This document shows positions 19,568 through 31,874 of a stretch of 64,000 nt of DNA, in pieces (positions within the stretch are counted from its first letter, which is position 1; the number at the start of each line of letters is the position of its first letter). A program made the position numbers and the translations under genes. Location: NCBI RefSeq assembly GCF_043195125.1, contig NZ_JBAFWR010000008.1; one strand, written 5' to 3'. This stretch comes from NCEH01 sp043195125. GTDB lineage: Bacteria; Pseudomonadota; Alphaproteobacteria; Rhizobiales; Xanthobacteraceae. The notes beneath the pieces are model-generated. The model was not told the DNA's origin and did not search any database. It saw only the letters and a list, made by a program, of their open reading frames with translations.

Positions 19568-22366
19568 ATGACCAGCGAAGGCCTCAACCCCCACGCCGAC
19601 CCCTCGGATATGGTGCCCGCGCAGGCCGATCCGGAAGCCGGGCGCGCCGGTACACGCGCGGCTGCGCGCGAGGATGCACCACGTGCGGGCGAGGGGCACG
19701 TGACTCCGGTCATGGCCCAGTTTGTGGAGATCAAGGCGGCCAATCCGGACTGCCTCCTGTTCTACCGGATGGGCGATTTCTACGAATTGTTCTTTGAGGA
19801 TGCCGAGCAGGCCTCCCAGGCGCTGGGCATCGTGCTGACCAAGCGCGGCAAGCATCTGGGTGAGGACATCCCCATGTGCGGCGTGCCGGTGTCGCGCGCC
19901 GAGGAATATCTCCACAAGCTGATCGCGCTCGGTTTCCGCGTCGCCGTGTGCGAGCAGCTGGAAGACCCTGCCGAGGCGCGCAAACGCGGCGGCAAGAGCG
20001 TGGTGCGGCGGGACGTGACCCGCCTCGTAACCCCCGGCACCCTCACCGAGGATGCGTTGCTGGATGCGCGGCGCGACAATGTGCTACTCGCGGTGGCGCG
20101 CACCCGCGCCGGCGGAGAGGGCGACGCCTATGCCTATGCGCTGGCCTATGCGGACGTCTCCACTGGCGGCTTCCGCGTCGCCTCCACCAGCCGGGCCGAC
20201 CTTGCCGCCGACCTTGCGCGTATCGAGCCGGCCGAAGTGCTGATCTCGGACGCGCTCTACGAGGACGGCGACCTGCGCGAGATCTGGGATCACCTTCCCG
20301 CCGTCACGCCTTTGCCGCGCCAGGGTTTTGAGGGGGCGGGCGCGGAAGGCCGGCTGGCGGGCTTTTTCGGCGTCGCGACGCTGGAGGCGTTCGGCGCCTT
20401 CTCCCGTGCCGAGCTGATCGCCGCCGCTGCCATCGTCGCCTATGTGGAGCGCACGCAGCTCGGCGCGCGGCCCGCGCTGGCGCCGCCAGTGCGCGAGGCC
20501 GATGGCGCCTTGATGCTCATCGATGCCGGCACGCGCGCCAATCTGGAGCTGGTGCGCACGCTGTCCGGCGAGCGGCGCGGTTCCCTGCTGGCGGCGGTGG
20601 ACCGCACCGTGACAGCCGCCGGCGCGCGCCTGCTGGCGCGGCGCGTCTCAGAGCCGCTCACGAGCCTTCCCGCCATCCGCGACCGGCACGATGCGGTGGC
20701 GTTTCTGGCGGACAATGCCGAGATCCTCGCAATTCTGCGGCGTGGCCTTGCCGGGGCGCCGGATCTGGCGCGTGCGCTCTCCCGGCTCTCCCTCGGCCGC
20801 GCGAGCCCGCGCGACCTCGCCGCCGTGGGCCGGGGCCTGGAGGAAGGGTTCGCGCTCGCGGCCGCCTTTGTCGACGAGCCGCCGCGCGACCTTGCCCGTG
20901 CCATCTTGGCTCTTGCCGGCATGGACCGGGAATTGGCGCGTGACCTTGCCGCCGCGCTGGAGGACGAGCCGCCGCTCACCCGCCGCGACGGCGGCTTCAT
21001 CCGCGCCGGCTACGATGCCGATCTCGACGCCACCCGCGCCCTGCGCGACGAGAGCCGGCGCGTGGTGGCTGCGCTGGAGCGCCGCTATGTGGACGAGACC
21101 GGCATCCGCTCCCTGAAGATCCGGCACAATGCGGTGCTGGGGTATTTCGTCGAGGTCACCGCCCAGCACGGCGACCGGCTACGCGAGGCGCCGTTCTCCG
21201 CCACGTTCGTGCATCGCCAGACCTTGGCCGGGGCGGTGCGCTTCACCAGTATGGAGCTGGGCGATCTGGAAAGCCGCATTGCCAGCGCCGGCGAGCGGTC
21301 GCTGGCGCTGGAGCAGCATATCTTCGATCGCCTCGCCGCCGCCGTGGTGGCGCAAGCGGGCGAGATCCGCGCCGCCGCCGAGGCTCTTGCGGAGCTCGAC
21401 GTGTTCGCCGGCCTCGCGCGCCTCGCCGTGGACGAGCGCTATGTGCGTCCCGAGATGACCGCCGGCGTGGATTTCGAGGTCCAGGGCGGGCGCCATCCGG
21501 TGGTGGAGCAGGCCCTGGCGAAGGGCGGGGGGCCGTTCGTTGCCAATGATTGCGATCTGTCCGCCCCGCCTGGCAAGGAGGCCGGCCGGATCTGGCTGGT
21601 CACGGGCCCGAACATGGCCGGCAAATCCACGTTCCTGCGGCAGAATGCGCTGATTTCCGTGCTGGCGCAGGCAGGCTCCTTCGTGCCGGCGCGCGCGGCG
21701 CGGCTCGGCGTGGTGGATCGCCTGTTCTCGCGCGTCGGCGCGGCGGACGATCTCGCGCGCGGCCGCTCCACCTTCATGGTGGAGATGGTGGAAACCGCGG
21801 CGATCCTGAACCAGGCGACGCCGCGCTCGCTGGTGATCCTGGACGAGATCGGACGGGGCACCTCCACCTTCGACGGCATGTCGATCGCCTGGGCCAGCCT
21901 GGAGCATCTGCACGAGATCAATCGCAGCCGGGCGCTGTTCGCCACCCATTTCCACGAGCTCACCGCGCTCACCCAGCGCTGCGACCGGCTGATGAACGCG
22001 ACCGTGAAAGTGGCGGAATGGCAGGGCGACGTGGTGTTCCTGCACGAGGTGATCGCGGGGGCGGCGGATCGTTCCTACGGCATTCAGGTGGCGAAGCTCG
22101 CGGGCCTGCCGCCCGCCGTGATCGCCCGCGCCAAATCCGTGCTGGCGGAACTGGAGGCGGCGGAACGGGCCGCCCCTGCGCAGAAGCTGCTGGATGAGCT
22201 GCCTTTGTTCGCGGCCGCCCGCCGCCCGGAGCAGCAAAGCCCCGCGCGCGAGCCTGCCCCCGCCTTGACGGCGCTGGACGCGCTCGACCCCGACAGCCTC
22301 ACGCCGCGCGAGGCGCTGGAGGCGCTTTATAAGCTCAAGGCGCTGCGGGCGCAGAAGGCCGGCTGA
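19568..22366 (+). CDS. mutS: DNA mismatch repair protein MutS
   Basis: Recognises mismatches and small loops and recruits MutL. 932 residues; the first 45 or so precede the conserved start TPVMAQFVEIK and are Ala/Asp-rich, so a later start cannot be excluded. The mismatch-reading F-x-E is in LLFYRMGDFYELF near residue 70; Walker A GPNMAGKST and Walker B/signature DEIGRGTSTFDGMSIAW near 680-780 are intact. C-terminal helix-turn-helix and short tail present. No mutL nearby. It ends 28 bp before the convergent gene at 22395. Confidence 0.96.
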   Translation: MTSEGLNPHADPSDMVPAQADPEAGRAGTRAAAREDAPRAGEGHVTPVMAQFVEIKAANPDCLLFYRMGDFYELFFEDAEQASQALGIVLTKRGKHLGEDIPMCGVPVSRAEEYLHKLIALGFRVAVCEQLEDPAEARKRGGKSVVRRDVTRLVTPGTLTEDALLDARRDNVLLAVARTRAGGEGDAYAYALAYADVSTGGFRVASTSRADLAADLARIEPAEVLISDALYEDGDLREIWDHLPAVTPLPRQGFEGAGAEGRLAGFFGVATLEAFGAFSRAELIAAAAIVAYVERTQLGARPALAPPVREADGALMLIDAGTRANLELVRTLSGERRGSLLAAVDRTVTAAGARLLARRVSEPLTSLPAIRDRHDAVAFLADNAEILAILRRGLAGAPDLARALSRLSLGRASPRDLAAVGRGLEEGFALAAAFVDEPPRDLARAILALAGMDRELARDLAAALEDEPPLTRRDGGFIRAGYDADLDATRALRDESRRVVAALERRYVDETGIRSLKIRHNAVLGYFVEVTAQHGDRLREAPFSATFVHRQTLAGAVRFTSMELGDLESRIASAGERSLALEQHIFDRLAAAVVAQAGEIRAAAEALAELDVFAGLARLAVDERYVRPEMTAGVDFEVQGGRHPVVEQALAKGGGPFVANDCDLSAPPGKEAGRIWLVTGPNMAGKSTFLRQNALISVLAQAGSFVPARAARLGVVDRLFSRVGAADDLARGRSTFMVEMVETAAILNQATPRSLVILDEIGRGTSTFDGMSIAWASLEHLHEINRSRALFATHFHELTALTQRCDRLMNATVKVAEWQGDVVFLHEVIAGAADRSYGIQVAKLAGLPPAVIARAKSVLAELEAAERAAPAQKLLDELPLFAAARRPEQQSPAREPAPALTALDALDPDSLTPREALEALYKLKALRAQKAG

Positions 22367-22394
22367 AGGACCATGCCGGCTGTCGAATTGCCGA

Positions 22395-23804
22395 TCAGCC
22401 CCCGCCCGGCGCGGGCGCGGTCATGGGCGCGGTGCCGGCATCAAGCGGCGGCGGCGGCGGGGCGGCCTGCGGCTGCCATTCTCCCCAGGCGGTGAAGGCA
22501 TCCTGGAACGCCTGTTCCCCCGGCGCGCCCTTTTCAAACGCGATGATCGCCCGCTTGTTGTTGGTGTAGACCACCGGGATGTCGATCCACGGGCGGGTCT
22601 GGAGCAGCTGGATATTGCGCTGGCGATCCGCCGGCACCGCCGAGAGGCCCACCAGGAAATAGGTCGGGTTGACCCGCACCGAGAGCCCGACCAAAGGCGC
22701 GCCCTGTGCGCCCTCGGCCTGCTTCATGCGGATGCCGGGCACGTTGGTGATGCCGCCATAGGGGAAGTCCGCCGGCAGCGTAAAGCCGATCTCGATGGTG
22801 TGCGAGGCGGGCAAGGTCTGGTCGGTGTTGCGCCGAAGCACGAACGAAAGCGCCATACGCCGTTCGGGAATCTGCAACTCGGCGCGGATGCCGGTGTCGG
22901 GCGGCAGGCCGGGACCGGCATTGAAGGTCTCGGTCTTCCAGGTCACCGTGCCTTCATAGCTTTGCAGACCCTGCGGGCCGGAGGCGCTTTCCTCGAACAG
23001 AACGGCGCGCTGCGTGCCGCTGGTCGGGCGCTGCGGCATGGGCGGCGGGCGGCGGGCGGCGTCTCCCGTGGCCTGGGCCACGCGATCGGCGCTCTTGGCC
23101 GGCTCGCTCGTGCCCTTCGCGGCATCGGCGGCCTGGGTGGCAGGAGCAGACGCAGGCGTGGCCGAGCGCGAGAAGACGATCTGCTCCAGCGCTTCATGAT
23201 TGACCACCGCGAGCGCGATGCCGCCGACCGCCAATATGGCGAGGGCGAAATAGATGATGGTGCGCCGTCCGCGGCCGGTGGCCTTGGTGTCGTCCGAGGC
23301 CGGCATGCGCGGGCGCGGCGTGCGGCTGGCGACCTTCGGCTTGCCGAGGGTGGGGCGCTGGTCGGTGGCGGACTCATCGCTGCCCGCGTCCGGGGCCGCG
23401 CTTTCCGGCGGCGGCGGAAAGGTGGGGCGCGCCGCAGCTTCGCCGAGACGGCGGCGGGGCGGTTCATTCGCGCTGGGGGAAGGCGGCGGCGCTGCGTCGC
23501 CGGGCGCTGCAGCCGGTTCCGGCGTGGGCGCGGCGGGTTTTTCGGGTGGTGGGGGCGGCTCCGGCGCAGGCGGCGGCTCCGCGACCGGGGCGAGGGCCTT
23601 CTGCTCCGCCTCGATCCGGCGGATGGCTTCTTCCAGCGACTGGCGCTCGCGAGTGATCTCCCCTTCCGGCAAGGGCGGCTCGACGCCGCGCAATTGCTTC
23701 AGGAGGGTGTTCCGCGCGCGGTCGAACATCATCTTCCGCGTCTCGGCCGTGTTGGACGGGAGACCGGCGATCGCGCGAACCAGGAGCGGGTAATAATCAG
23801 CCAT
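22395..23804 (-). CDS. Conserved single-span membrane protein of unknown function
   Basis: 469 residues, not assignable to a function. Visible parts: an N-terminal helical, probably cytoplasmic domain (1-72, MADYYPLLVRAIAG...TRERQSLEEAIRRIEAEQ); a Pro/Ala-rich linker (73-150); a basic stretch then one transmembrane helix at 182-201; a second disordered linker; and a globular C-terminal domain about 265-440, presumably periplasmic. I recall similar proteins beside purA in Bradyrhizobium-like genomes, annotated hypothetical. The layout resembles a TonB- or anchor-type bitopic protein. It lies upstream of nothing on its strand except possible readthrough from purA's own region; purA is 37 bp away on the same strand, upstream of it is separate. 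Confidence 0.85.
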   Translation of the reverse strand: MADYYPLLVRAIAGLPSNTAETRKMMFDRARNTLLKQLRGVEPPLPEGEITRERQSLEEAIRRIEAEQKALAPVAEPPPAPEPPPPPEKPAAPTPEPAAAPGDAAPPPSPSANEPPRRRLGEAAARPTFPPPPESAAPDAGSDESATDQRPTLGKPKVASRTPRPRMPASDDTKATGRGRRTIIYFALAILAVGGIALAVVNHEALEQIVFSRSATPASAPATQAADAAKGTSEPAKSADRVAQATGDAARRPPPMPQRPTSGTQRAVLFEESASGPQGLQSYEGTVTWKTETFNAGPGLPPDTGIRAELQIPERRMALSFVLRRNTDQTLPASHTIEIGFTLPADFPYGGITNVPGIRMKQAEGAQGAPLVGLSVRVNPTYFLVGLSAVPADRQRNIQLLQTRPWIDIPVVYTNNKRAIIAFEKGAPGEQAFQDAFTAWGEWQPQAAPPPPPLDAGTAPMTAPAPGGG

Positions 23805-23841
23805 CAGCGCTTAAATCTGGAGGAAAGCAGCAAAGCTTTGG

Positions 23842-25134
23842 TTAAGCTTGAAACGGATTTTGCACCAAAATTGTGTCATCCCGTTCCGGGCTTGTCGAAA
23901 GCACAGCCACCGGGCAGCCGATCAGTTCCTCGACCCAGCGCACATATTTCACCGCCTCGGCCGGAAGATCGGCCCAGGAGCGCGCACCGGCGGTGGATTC
24001 CTTCCATCCGGGAATGGTCTCATAAATCGGCACAGCCCGGGCCTGCTGGCCGCTTTCGGCCGGGAGATAATCGATCTCCTTGCCGTCGAGCATGTAGCCG
24101 ACGCAGACCTTCAGCTCCTCGAATCCGTCCAGCACGTCGAGCTTGGTCAGCGCGATGCCGTGGATGCCGCAGGTCTTCACGGTCTGGCGGACCAGCACCG
24201 CATCGAACCAGCCGCAGCGGCGCGGGCGGCCGGTGACGACGCCGAACTCGCGGCCCTTCGTTCCCAGCGCTTTGCCCACTTCATCGGTCAGCTCGGACGG
24301 GAAAGGGCCTTCGCCGACGCGCGTGGTGTAGGCCTTGGTGATGCCGAGCACATAGTCCAGCGCGCCCGGCCCAACCCCCGATCCGCTCGCCGCGCCGGAG
24401 GCGACGGTGTTGGACGAGGTGACATAAGGATAGGTGCCGTGGTCGATATCCAGCAAAGCGCCCTGGGCGCCTTCGAACAGGATCTTCTTGCCGTCACGGC
24501 GGGCCTTGTCGAGCAGCTCCCACACCCGGTCCATGAACGGCAGGACCTTGGGGGCGATGGCTTCCAGCTCGGCGATCAGCGCCGCCGCATCCACCTCGTC
24601 CAGGCCGAGGCCGCGCCGCAGCGGATTGTGATGGCTGAGCAGGCGCTCGACCTTGGCCGGCAGGCTCGAGAGGTCGGACAGGTCCACGAGGCGGATCGCG
24701 CGACGGCCGACCTTGTCCTCATAAGCCGGGCCGATGCCGCGCTTGGTGGTGCCGATGCGGGTGCCGGGATTGGCGCCTTCGCGCAGGGCGTCCAGCTCGC
24801 GGTGCAGCGGCAGGATCAGCGGGGTGGTCTCGGCGATGCGCAGCCGGTCGGGGCCGACGACGACGCCCTGGGCCGCGAGGCGCGCGAGTTCGTCCACCAG
24901 CGCCTGGGGATCGAGCACCACGCCGTTGCCGATGACCGAGAGCTTGCCCGGCCGCACGACGCCCGAGGGCAGCAGCGAGAGCTTATAGGTGACGCCGTTC
25001 ACCACCAGGGTATGGCCGGCATTGTGGCCTCCCTGGAAGCGAACCACCACGTCGGCCTGCTCGGAGAGCCAGTCGACGATCTTGCCTTTTCCTTCGTCGC
25101 CCCATTGCGAGCCGACAACGACCACGTTGGCCAA
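23842..25134 (-). CDS. purA: Adenylosuccinate synthetase
   Basis: Forms adenylosuccinate from IMP, aspartate and GTP in AMP synthesis. The start is TTG at 25134, supported by GGAGG ten bases upstream and by giving exactly 430 residues beginning (M)ANVVVVGSQWGDEGKGK; the reading frame remains open further upstream but that extension is not PurA-like. Catalytic Asp13 and Lys16 lie in GDEGKGK (12-18) and His41 in GHNAGHT. GTKRGIGPAYEDK and the C-terminal nucleotide-binding region are intact. Confidence 0.96.
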   Translation of the reverse strand: MANVVVVGSQWGDEGKGKIVDWLSEQADVVVRFQGGHNAGHTLVVNGVTYKLSLLPSGVVRPGKLSVIGNGVVLDPQALVDELARLAAQGVVVGPDRLRIAETTPLILPLHRELDALREGANPGTRIGTTKRGIGPAYEDKVGRRAIRLVDLSDLSSLPAKVERLLSHHNPLRRGLGLDEVDAAALIAELEAIAPKVLPFMDRVWELLDKARRDGKKILFEGAQGALLDIDHGTYPYVTSSNTVASGAASGSGVGPGALDYVLGITKAYTTRVGEGPFPSELTDEVGKALGTKGREFGVVTGRPRRCGWFDAVLVRQTVKTCGIHGIALTKLDVLDGFEELKVCVGYMLDGKEIDYLPAESGQQARAVPIYETIPGWKESTAGARSWADLPAEAVKYVRWVEELIGCPVAVLSTSPERDDTILVQNPFQA

Positions 25135-25323
25135 GGTGAGCGGTCCTCCGCCGGGGCGCGGCCGAATGCGGCGCGCGCGAACAAAGCAAAGCCCCGGTTT
25201 GTCCGGGGCCTGATGGGTGCGTCTTACGGGATCGAGGCTTGCGAGGCAAGGCGTTACCCACCCACGGCCTTCCCTAGCGCCATGCGGCTGGCGCAAGGGA
25301 AGGCGCCGGGAGGAGCGGCGTTT

Positions 25324-28116
<2,793 letters not shown>

Positions 28117-28392
28117 GTGCCCGCCCCCGTCGCCGCTTCGCTTATTCCTCTTTAGTCTAACGAGCTTTTTTGCATGAGCGAAGCAAATGCTGCGATCCTG
28201 ACGATGCGACGCCCCACAAAAGACCGCAGTGCGAAAGCGCTCGCCGCTTCGCCGCTCCACTACTAGAGTGAAGCCGGCACAACACTTTCGCCTCTTGCCA
28301 AGGGGGCGTTGGATGGCGACAAGAGAAAACCGGTCCGCGGGCCGGTCAAAGCGTGCGTCCCCGTGTGGGGCGTCGGGGGGTCCGGGGGGTCC

Positions 28393-30162
28393 ATGGTCCA
28401 GTCGCTCGCAGCCGCGCGTCCATCGCTTCCATCAGCGCCGACCGCGCTCGACCATGCGCTGCACGCCGCCCGCCCAGCCCTGTGGACCGTCGTGGTTTTC
28501 AGCTTCTTCATCAATATTCTCGGGCTCACCGGCTCGCTTTACATGATGCAGGTCTATGACCGCGTGCTGGCGAGCCGCAATCTGCAAACCCTGGTTTTGC
28601 TCACCGTCATCGTCGCCATCCTCTACATGGTCGCCGCCGCGCTTGAGGCGCTGCGCACGCAATTGCTGGTGCGCGCCGGGGCGAAGTTCGACGAGAGCAT
28701 CAAGGAAGAGGCGTTCGACGCTGTGCAGCGCGCCTCCCTGCGGCGGCCCTCGCCCAGCCATGTGCAGGCGCTGCGGGACGTGGACACGGTGCGCGAATTC
28801 TTCGCCGGGCCGGGCCTGATTTCCTGCTGCGATGTGCCCTGGGTGCCGATCTACATCATCTTCGCCACCCTGCTGCATCCCTGGTACGGCGTTCTGGCGG
28901 TGCTCAGCTGCGTGATCTCCGGCGTGCTCGCCTTCGCCAACGACAAGGTGACGCGGCCGATCCTCGACCGGGCGACCAAGGCCAACATCAGCGCCAATAA
29001 TGAGGCTACCACCACCTTCCGCAATGCCGAGGTGCTCCAGGCCATGGGCATGGTGCGGCAATTGCGCGAGCGCTGGATCACCCATCGCGGCGCCGCGCTC
29101 GGCTGGCAGGCGCTGGCTTCCGACCGGGCGGCGTTCCTGATGGCGGCCACCAAGTTCAACCGCATGTTCATGCAGAGCCTGATCCTCGGGCTCGGCGCCT
29201 ATCTCGCCATCAACCGGGAAATCTCGCCGGGCATGATGATCGCCGCCTCGATCATCGTCGGGCGCTGCATCCAGCCCATCGAGATGGCGATCGGCAATTG
29301 GAAGGGCATCGTCGCCACCCGCTCGGCGTTCCGCCGGGTGCAGGAGCTGCTGCGCATGTCGCCGACCCCCGCCACCCGCATGCGCCTGCCCGATCCCACC
29401 GGCGCCCTGCAGGTGGAAAACCTGGTCGCCCATGCGCCGGGCCGCGACGTGCCGGTGCTGCGCGGGGTGTCGTTCGCGGTGCCAGCGGGCGCCGTGCTCG
29501 GCATCATCGGCCCGAGCGCCGCGGGAAAATCGAGCCTCGCCCGCGTGCTGGTGGGCGTGTGGCCGGCCAGCGCCGGCGCGGTGCGGCTCGACGGGTCCGA
29601 CCTCAGCCATTGGGACCCGGAGCAGCTCGGCCGCTGCCTCGGCTATCTGCCCCAGGATGTGGAGCTGTTTGCCGGCTCCATCGCCGACAATATCGCCCGC
29701 TTCACCACCCGCGACGAGGCGCAGATCGTCCAGGCGGCGCAGATGGCCGGCGTGCACGAGATGATCCAGCGCCTGCCGCGCGGCTATAATACCGAGATCG
29801 GCGAAAGCGGCGCCTCGCTCTCCGGCGGCCAGCGCCAGCGCATCGCGCTCGCCCGCGCCATCTACGGAAATCCCGCGGTGGTGGTGCTGGACGAGCCCAA
29901 CGCGAGCCTGGACGCCGCCGGCGAGCAGGCGCTGATGGTTGCGGTGCAGGCGCTGCGCAAGGCTGGGCGCACCGTGGTGCTGGTCACGCACAAGACCAAC
30001 AGCCTCGGCCTCTGCGACTATATCCTGCTGCTGAACGAGGGCGTGGTGCACGGGTTCGGCCCGCGCGACGAAGTGCTTGCGAAGGTGCTCGGTCCGCGCC
30101 TCGTGCAGCCGGCGGATGCCCCCGCGGCGGCGCATATCGGCGGCCAGGCCGCCGGGGCTTGA
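28393..30162 (+). CDS. Type I secretion system ABC transporter (PrtD/HlyB-like, fused permease-ATPase)
   Basis: Inner-membrane ATPase of a type I secretion apparatus. I choose ATG 28393 (MVQSLAAARP) preceded by a G-rich Shine-Dalgarno; 589 residues, the PrtD length. Transmembrane domain about 25-300 starts ALWTVVVFSFFINILGLTGS; Walker A GPSAAGKS at 373-380; signature LSGGQRQRIALARA and Walker B VVVLDEPNASLD follow. It lacks an N-terminal C39-like peptidase domain, as in protease/S-layer/RTX exporters. It is followed after 10 bp by the membrane-fusion gene. No substrate gene or TolC is adjacent. Confidence 0.88.
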   Translation: MVQSLAAARPSLPSAPTALDHALHAARPALWTVVVFSFFINILGLTGSLYMMQVYDRVLASRNLQTLVLLTVIVAILYMVAAALEALRTQLLVRAGAKFDESIKEEAFDAVQRASLRRPSPSHVQALRDVDTVREFFAGPGLISCCDVPWVPIYIIFATLLHPWYGVLAVLSCVISGVLAFANDKVTRPILDRATKANISANNEATTTFRNAEVLQAMGMVRQLRERWITHRGAALGWQALASDRAAFLMAATKFNRMFMQSLILGLGAYLAINREISPGMMIAASIIVGRCIQPIEMAIGNWKGIVATRSAFRRVQELLRMSPTPATRMRLPDPTGALQVENLVAHAPGRDVPVLRGVSFAVPAGAVLGIIGPSAAGKSSLARVLVGVWPASAGAVRLDGSDLSHWDPEQLGRCLGYLPQDVELFAGSIADNIARFTTRDEAQIVQAAQMAGVHEMIQRLPRGYNTEIGESGASLSGGQRQRIALARAIYGNPAVVVLDEPNASLDAAGEQALMVAVQALRKAGRTVVLVTHKTNSLGLCDYILLLNEGVVHGFGPRDEVLAKVLGPRLVQPADAPAAAHIGGQAAGA

Positions 30163-30172
30163 GGGGAAGCAG

Positions 30173-31699
30173 ATGTCCATTCGTCCCGAAAGCCCCATCG
30201 AGACCCTGAAAGACGTCGCCGGAACCGCCCGCGCGCGCTCCGGCGCCGCCCTGCGGCGGCTTGGCGACAGCCCGCTCGGCCAGACCGCGCTGGCGCGCCT
30301 CGCCGTGCTCCGGGCGGGCGGCGTGCGCTTCGTGCGCGAGGTGATCCTGCCGCCACCGCCGCCCGAAATCGCCGATGCCGACAACGGCATGAAGGCGCCG
30401 GTCGCCTCCAGCGATTTCCGCCGCGTGGCGACCATCGGCTATGGCGTGATCTTCCTCACCTTCGGGGTGTTCGGCGGCTGGGCGGCGCTGGCCAATATCG
30501 ACAGCGCCGTGATCGCCTCCGGCGTGGTCTCGGTGGAGAGCAAGCGCCAGGTGGTGCAGCATCTGGAAGGCGGCATCGTCGCGGAGATTCATGTCAAGGA
30601 CGGACAGAGCGTGGAGCGCGGCGCGCTGCTGTTCCGCCTAGACCCCACCAATCCGCAGTCCAGCTACGATTCCCTGCGCACCCAGCTCGACACGCTGCTG
30701 GCCAACGACGCCCGCCTCACCGCCGAGCGCGAGCACGCAAGCGCCATCACCTTCCCGCCGGAACTGCTCGCCCGCGCCGAGGAACCGGCGGTTAAATCCA
30801 TCCTGGCCGACCAGGTGGCCCAGTTCCGCGACCGCAAGGCCTCGCTGGAGGGGCAGACGGCCATCCTCAACAGCCGGATCGTCCAGGGCCAGACGGAGAT
30901 CGACGGGCTCGCCCGCGAGCGCGCCTCCGCCGACCAGCAATTGTTCTATATCGACGACGAGCTGGCCGGGGTGCAGCAGCTCAACGACAAGGGTCTGGTC
31001 TCCAAGCCGCGCGTCGCCCAGCTTCAGCGCGAGAAGGCGCGGCTTCAAGGCACGGTGGGCCGCAACATCGCCGATGCGGCGAAAGCGGCCAACACCATCA
31101 GCGAAATGAAGATGCAGATCCAGCAGCTGGATCAAAAGCAGCAGGAAGAGGTGGCCGGGCAGATCGTGGAGACGCGGCAGAAAATCGCGGACGTGCGCGA
31201 GAAGCTCAACGTGTCCAAGAACGTGCTGAGCCGCATCGATATCCGCGCCCCGCGCTCGGGCATCGTGCAGAACATCAACCAGAAGATCTATACCGTCGGC
31301 GCCGTGGTGCGGCCGGGCGACACCATGCTCGAGATCGTGCCGCAGAACGACGATCTGATCGTCGACGCCCAGGTGCCGACCACCGACATCGACCGCCTGC
31401 ACGGCGGCGTCACCGGCGTGGAGGTGCGCTTCCCCGCGTTCCATTCGCGCACCACGCCGCTCATCCTCGGCGAGCTGCGCACGGTCTCGCCCGACCGGCT
31501 GATCGACGAGACCACCCACCAGCCCTATTTCCAGGCGGTGGTGGCTGTGGCGAGCACGGACATTCCCGAGGAGATGAAGGCGCGGCTGCGCCCCGGCATG
31601 CCGGCGGAGGTGGTTTTCAACACCGGGGAACGCAGCGTCATGAGCTATTTGACGCGCCCCCTCACCGATGCGCTGACCCGGTCCTTCCGGGAGAAATGA
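30173..31699 (+). CDS. Type I secretion membrane fusion protein (HlyD/PrtE family)
   Basis: Periplasmic adaptor linking the ABC exporter to an outer-membrane TolC-type channel. 508 residues from ATG 30173, with GAGGGGAAG overlapping the stop region of the preceding gene. Cytoplasmic N-terminus of about 84 residues, one transmembrane helix about 85-106, lipoyl half-motif near 117-150 (VESKRQVVQHLEGGIV), long coiled coil about 165-345, second lipoyl half with RAPRSGIVQ and a beta-barrel domain. The N-terminal cytoplasmic extension is longer than in typical PrtE. Confidence 0.88.
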   Translation: MSIRPESPIETLKDVAGTARARSGAALRRLGDSPLGQTALARLAVLRAGGVRFVREVILPPPPPEIADADNGMKAPVASSDFRRVATIGYGVIFLTFGVFGGWAALANIDSAVIASGVVSVESKRQVVQHLEGGIVAEIHVKDGQSVERGALLFRLDPTNPQSSYDSLRTQLDTLLANDARLTAEREHASAITFPPELLARAEEPAVKSILADQVAQFRDRKASLEGQTAILNSRIVQGQTEIDGLARERASADQQLFYIDDELAGVQQLNDKGLVSKPRVAQLQREKARLQGTVGRNIADAAKAANTISEMKMQIQQLDQKQQEEVAGQIVETRQKIADVREKLNVSKNVLSRIDIRAPRSGIVQNINQKIYTVGAVVRPGDTMLEIVPQNDDLIVDAQVPTTDIDRLHGGVTGVEVRFPAFHSRTTPLILGELRTVSPDRLIDETTHQPYFQAVVAVASTDIPEEMKARLRPGMPAEVVFNTGERSVMSYLTRPLTDALTRSFREK

Positions 31700-31741
31700 G
31701 CGCCGCGCGCGGAGCGGTGCAAACCCGCGCCAGCTTCCGCG

Positions 31742-31770
31742 TTGACACGGTTTCGGGCCACTCCTAGGTT
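31742..31770 (+). promoter_or_regulatory. Putative sigma-70 promoter of etfBA-hbd
   Basis: Exact TTGACA (31742-31747), 17 bp spacer, TAGGTT (31765-31770), about 105 bp before etfB. The -35 is perfect, the -10 moderate. Confidence 0.55.
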
Positions 31771-31874
31771 GCCGGCCCCAAGGTTTGCTGCGCTGCGTGG
31801 TTTGCGGCGCATGGCTCCGGCGCGGGAGGTTTTCCGCAGCCGCACTTAAAGTGGGTCGGGAGGAGCGCTCAACA

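Noticed and set aside
25135..25296. N-terminal extension of purA
   Set aside because: TTG 25134 with GGAGG gives the standard PurA N-terminus; the extension is Arg/Pro-rich and without similarity to the family.
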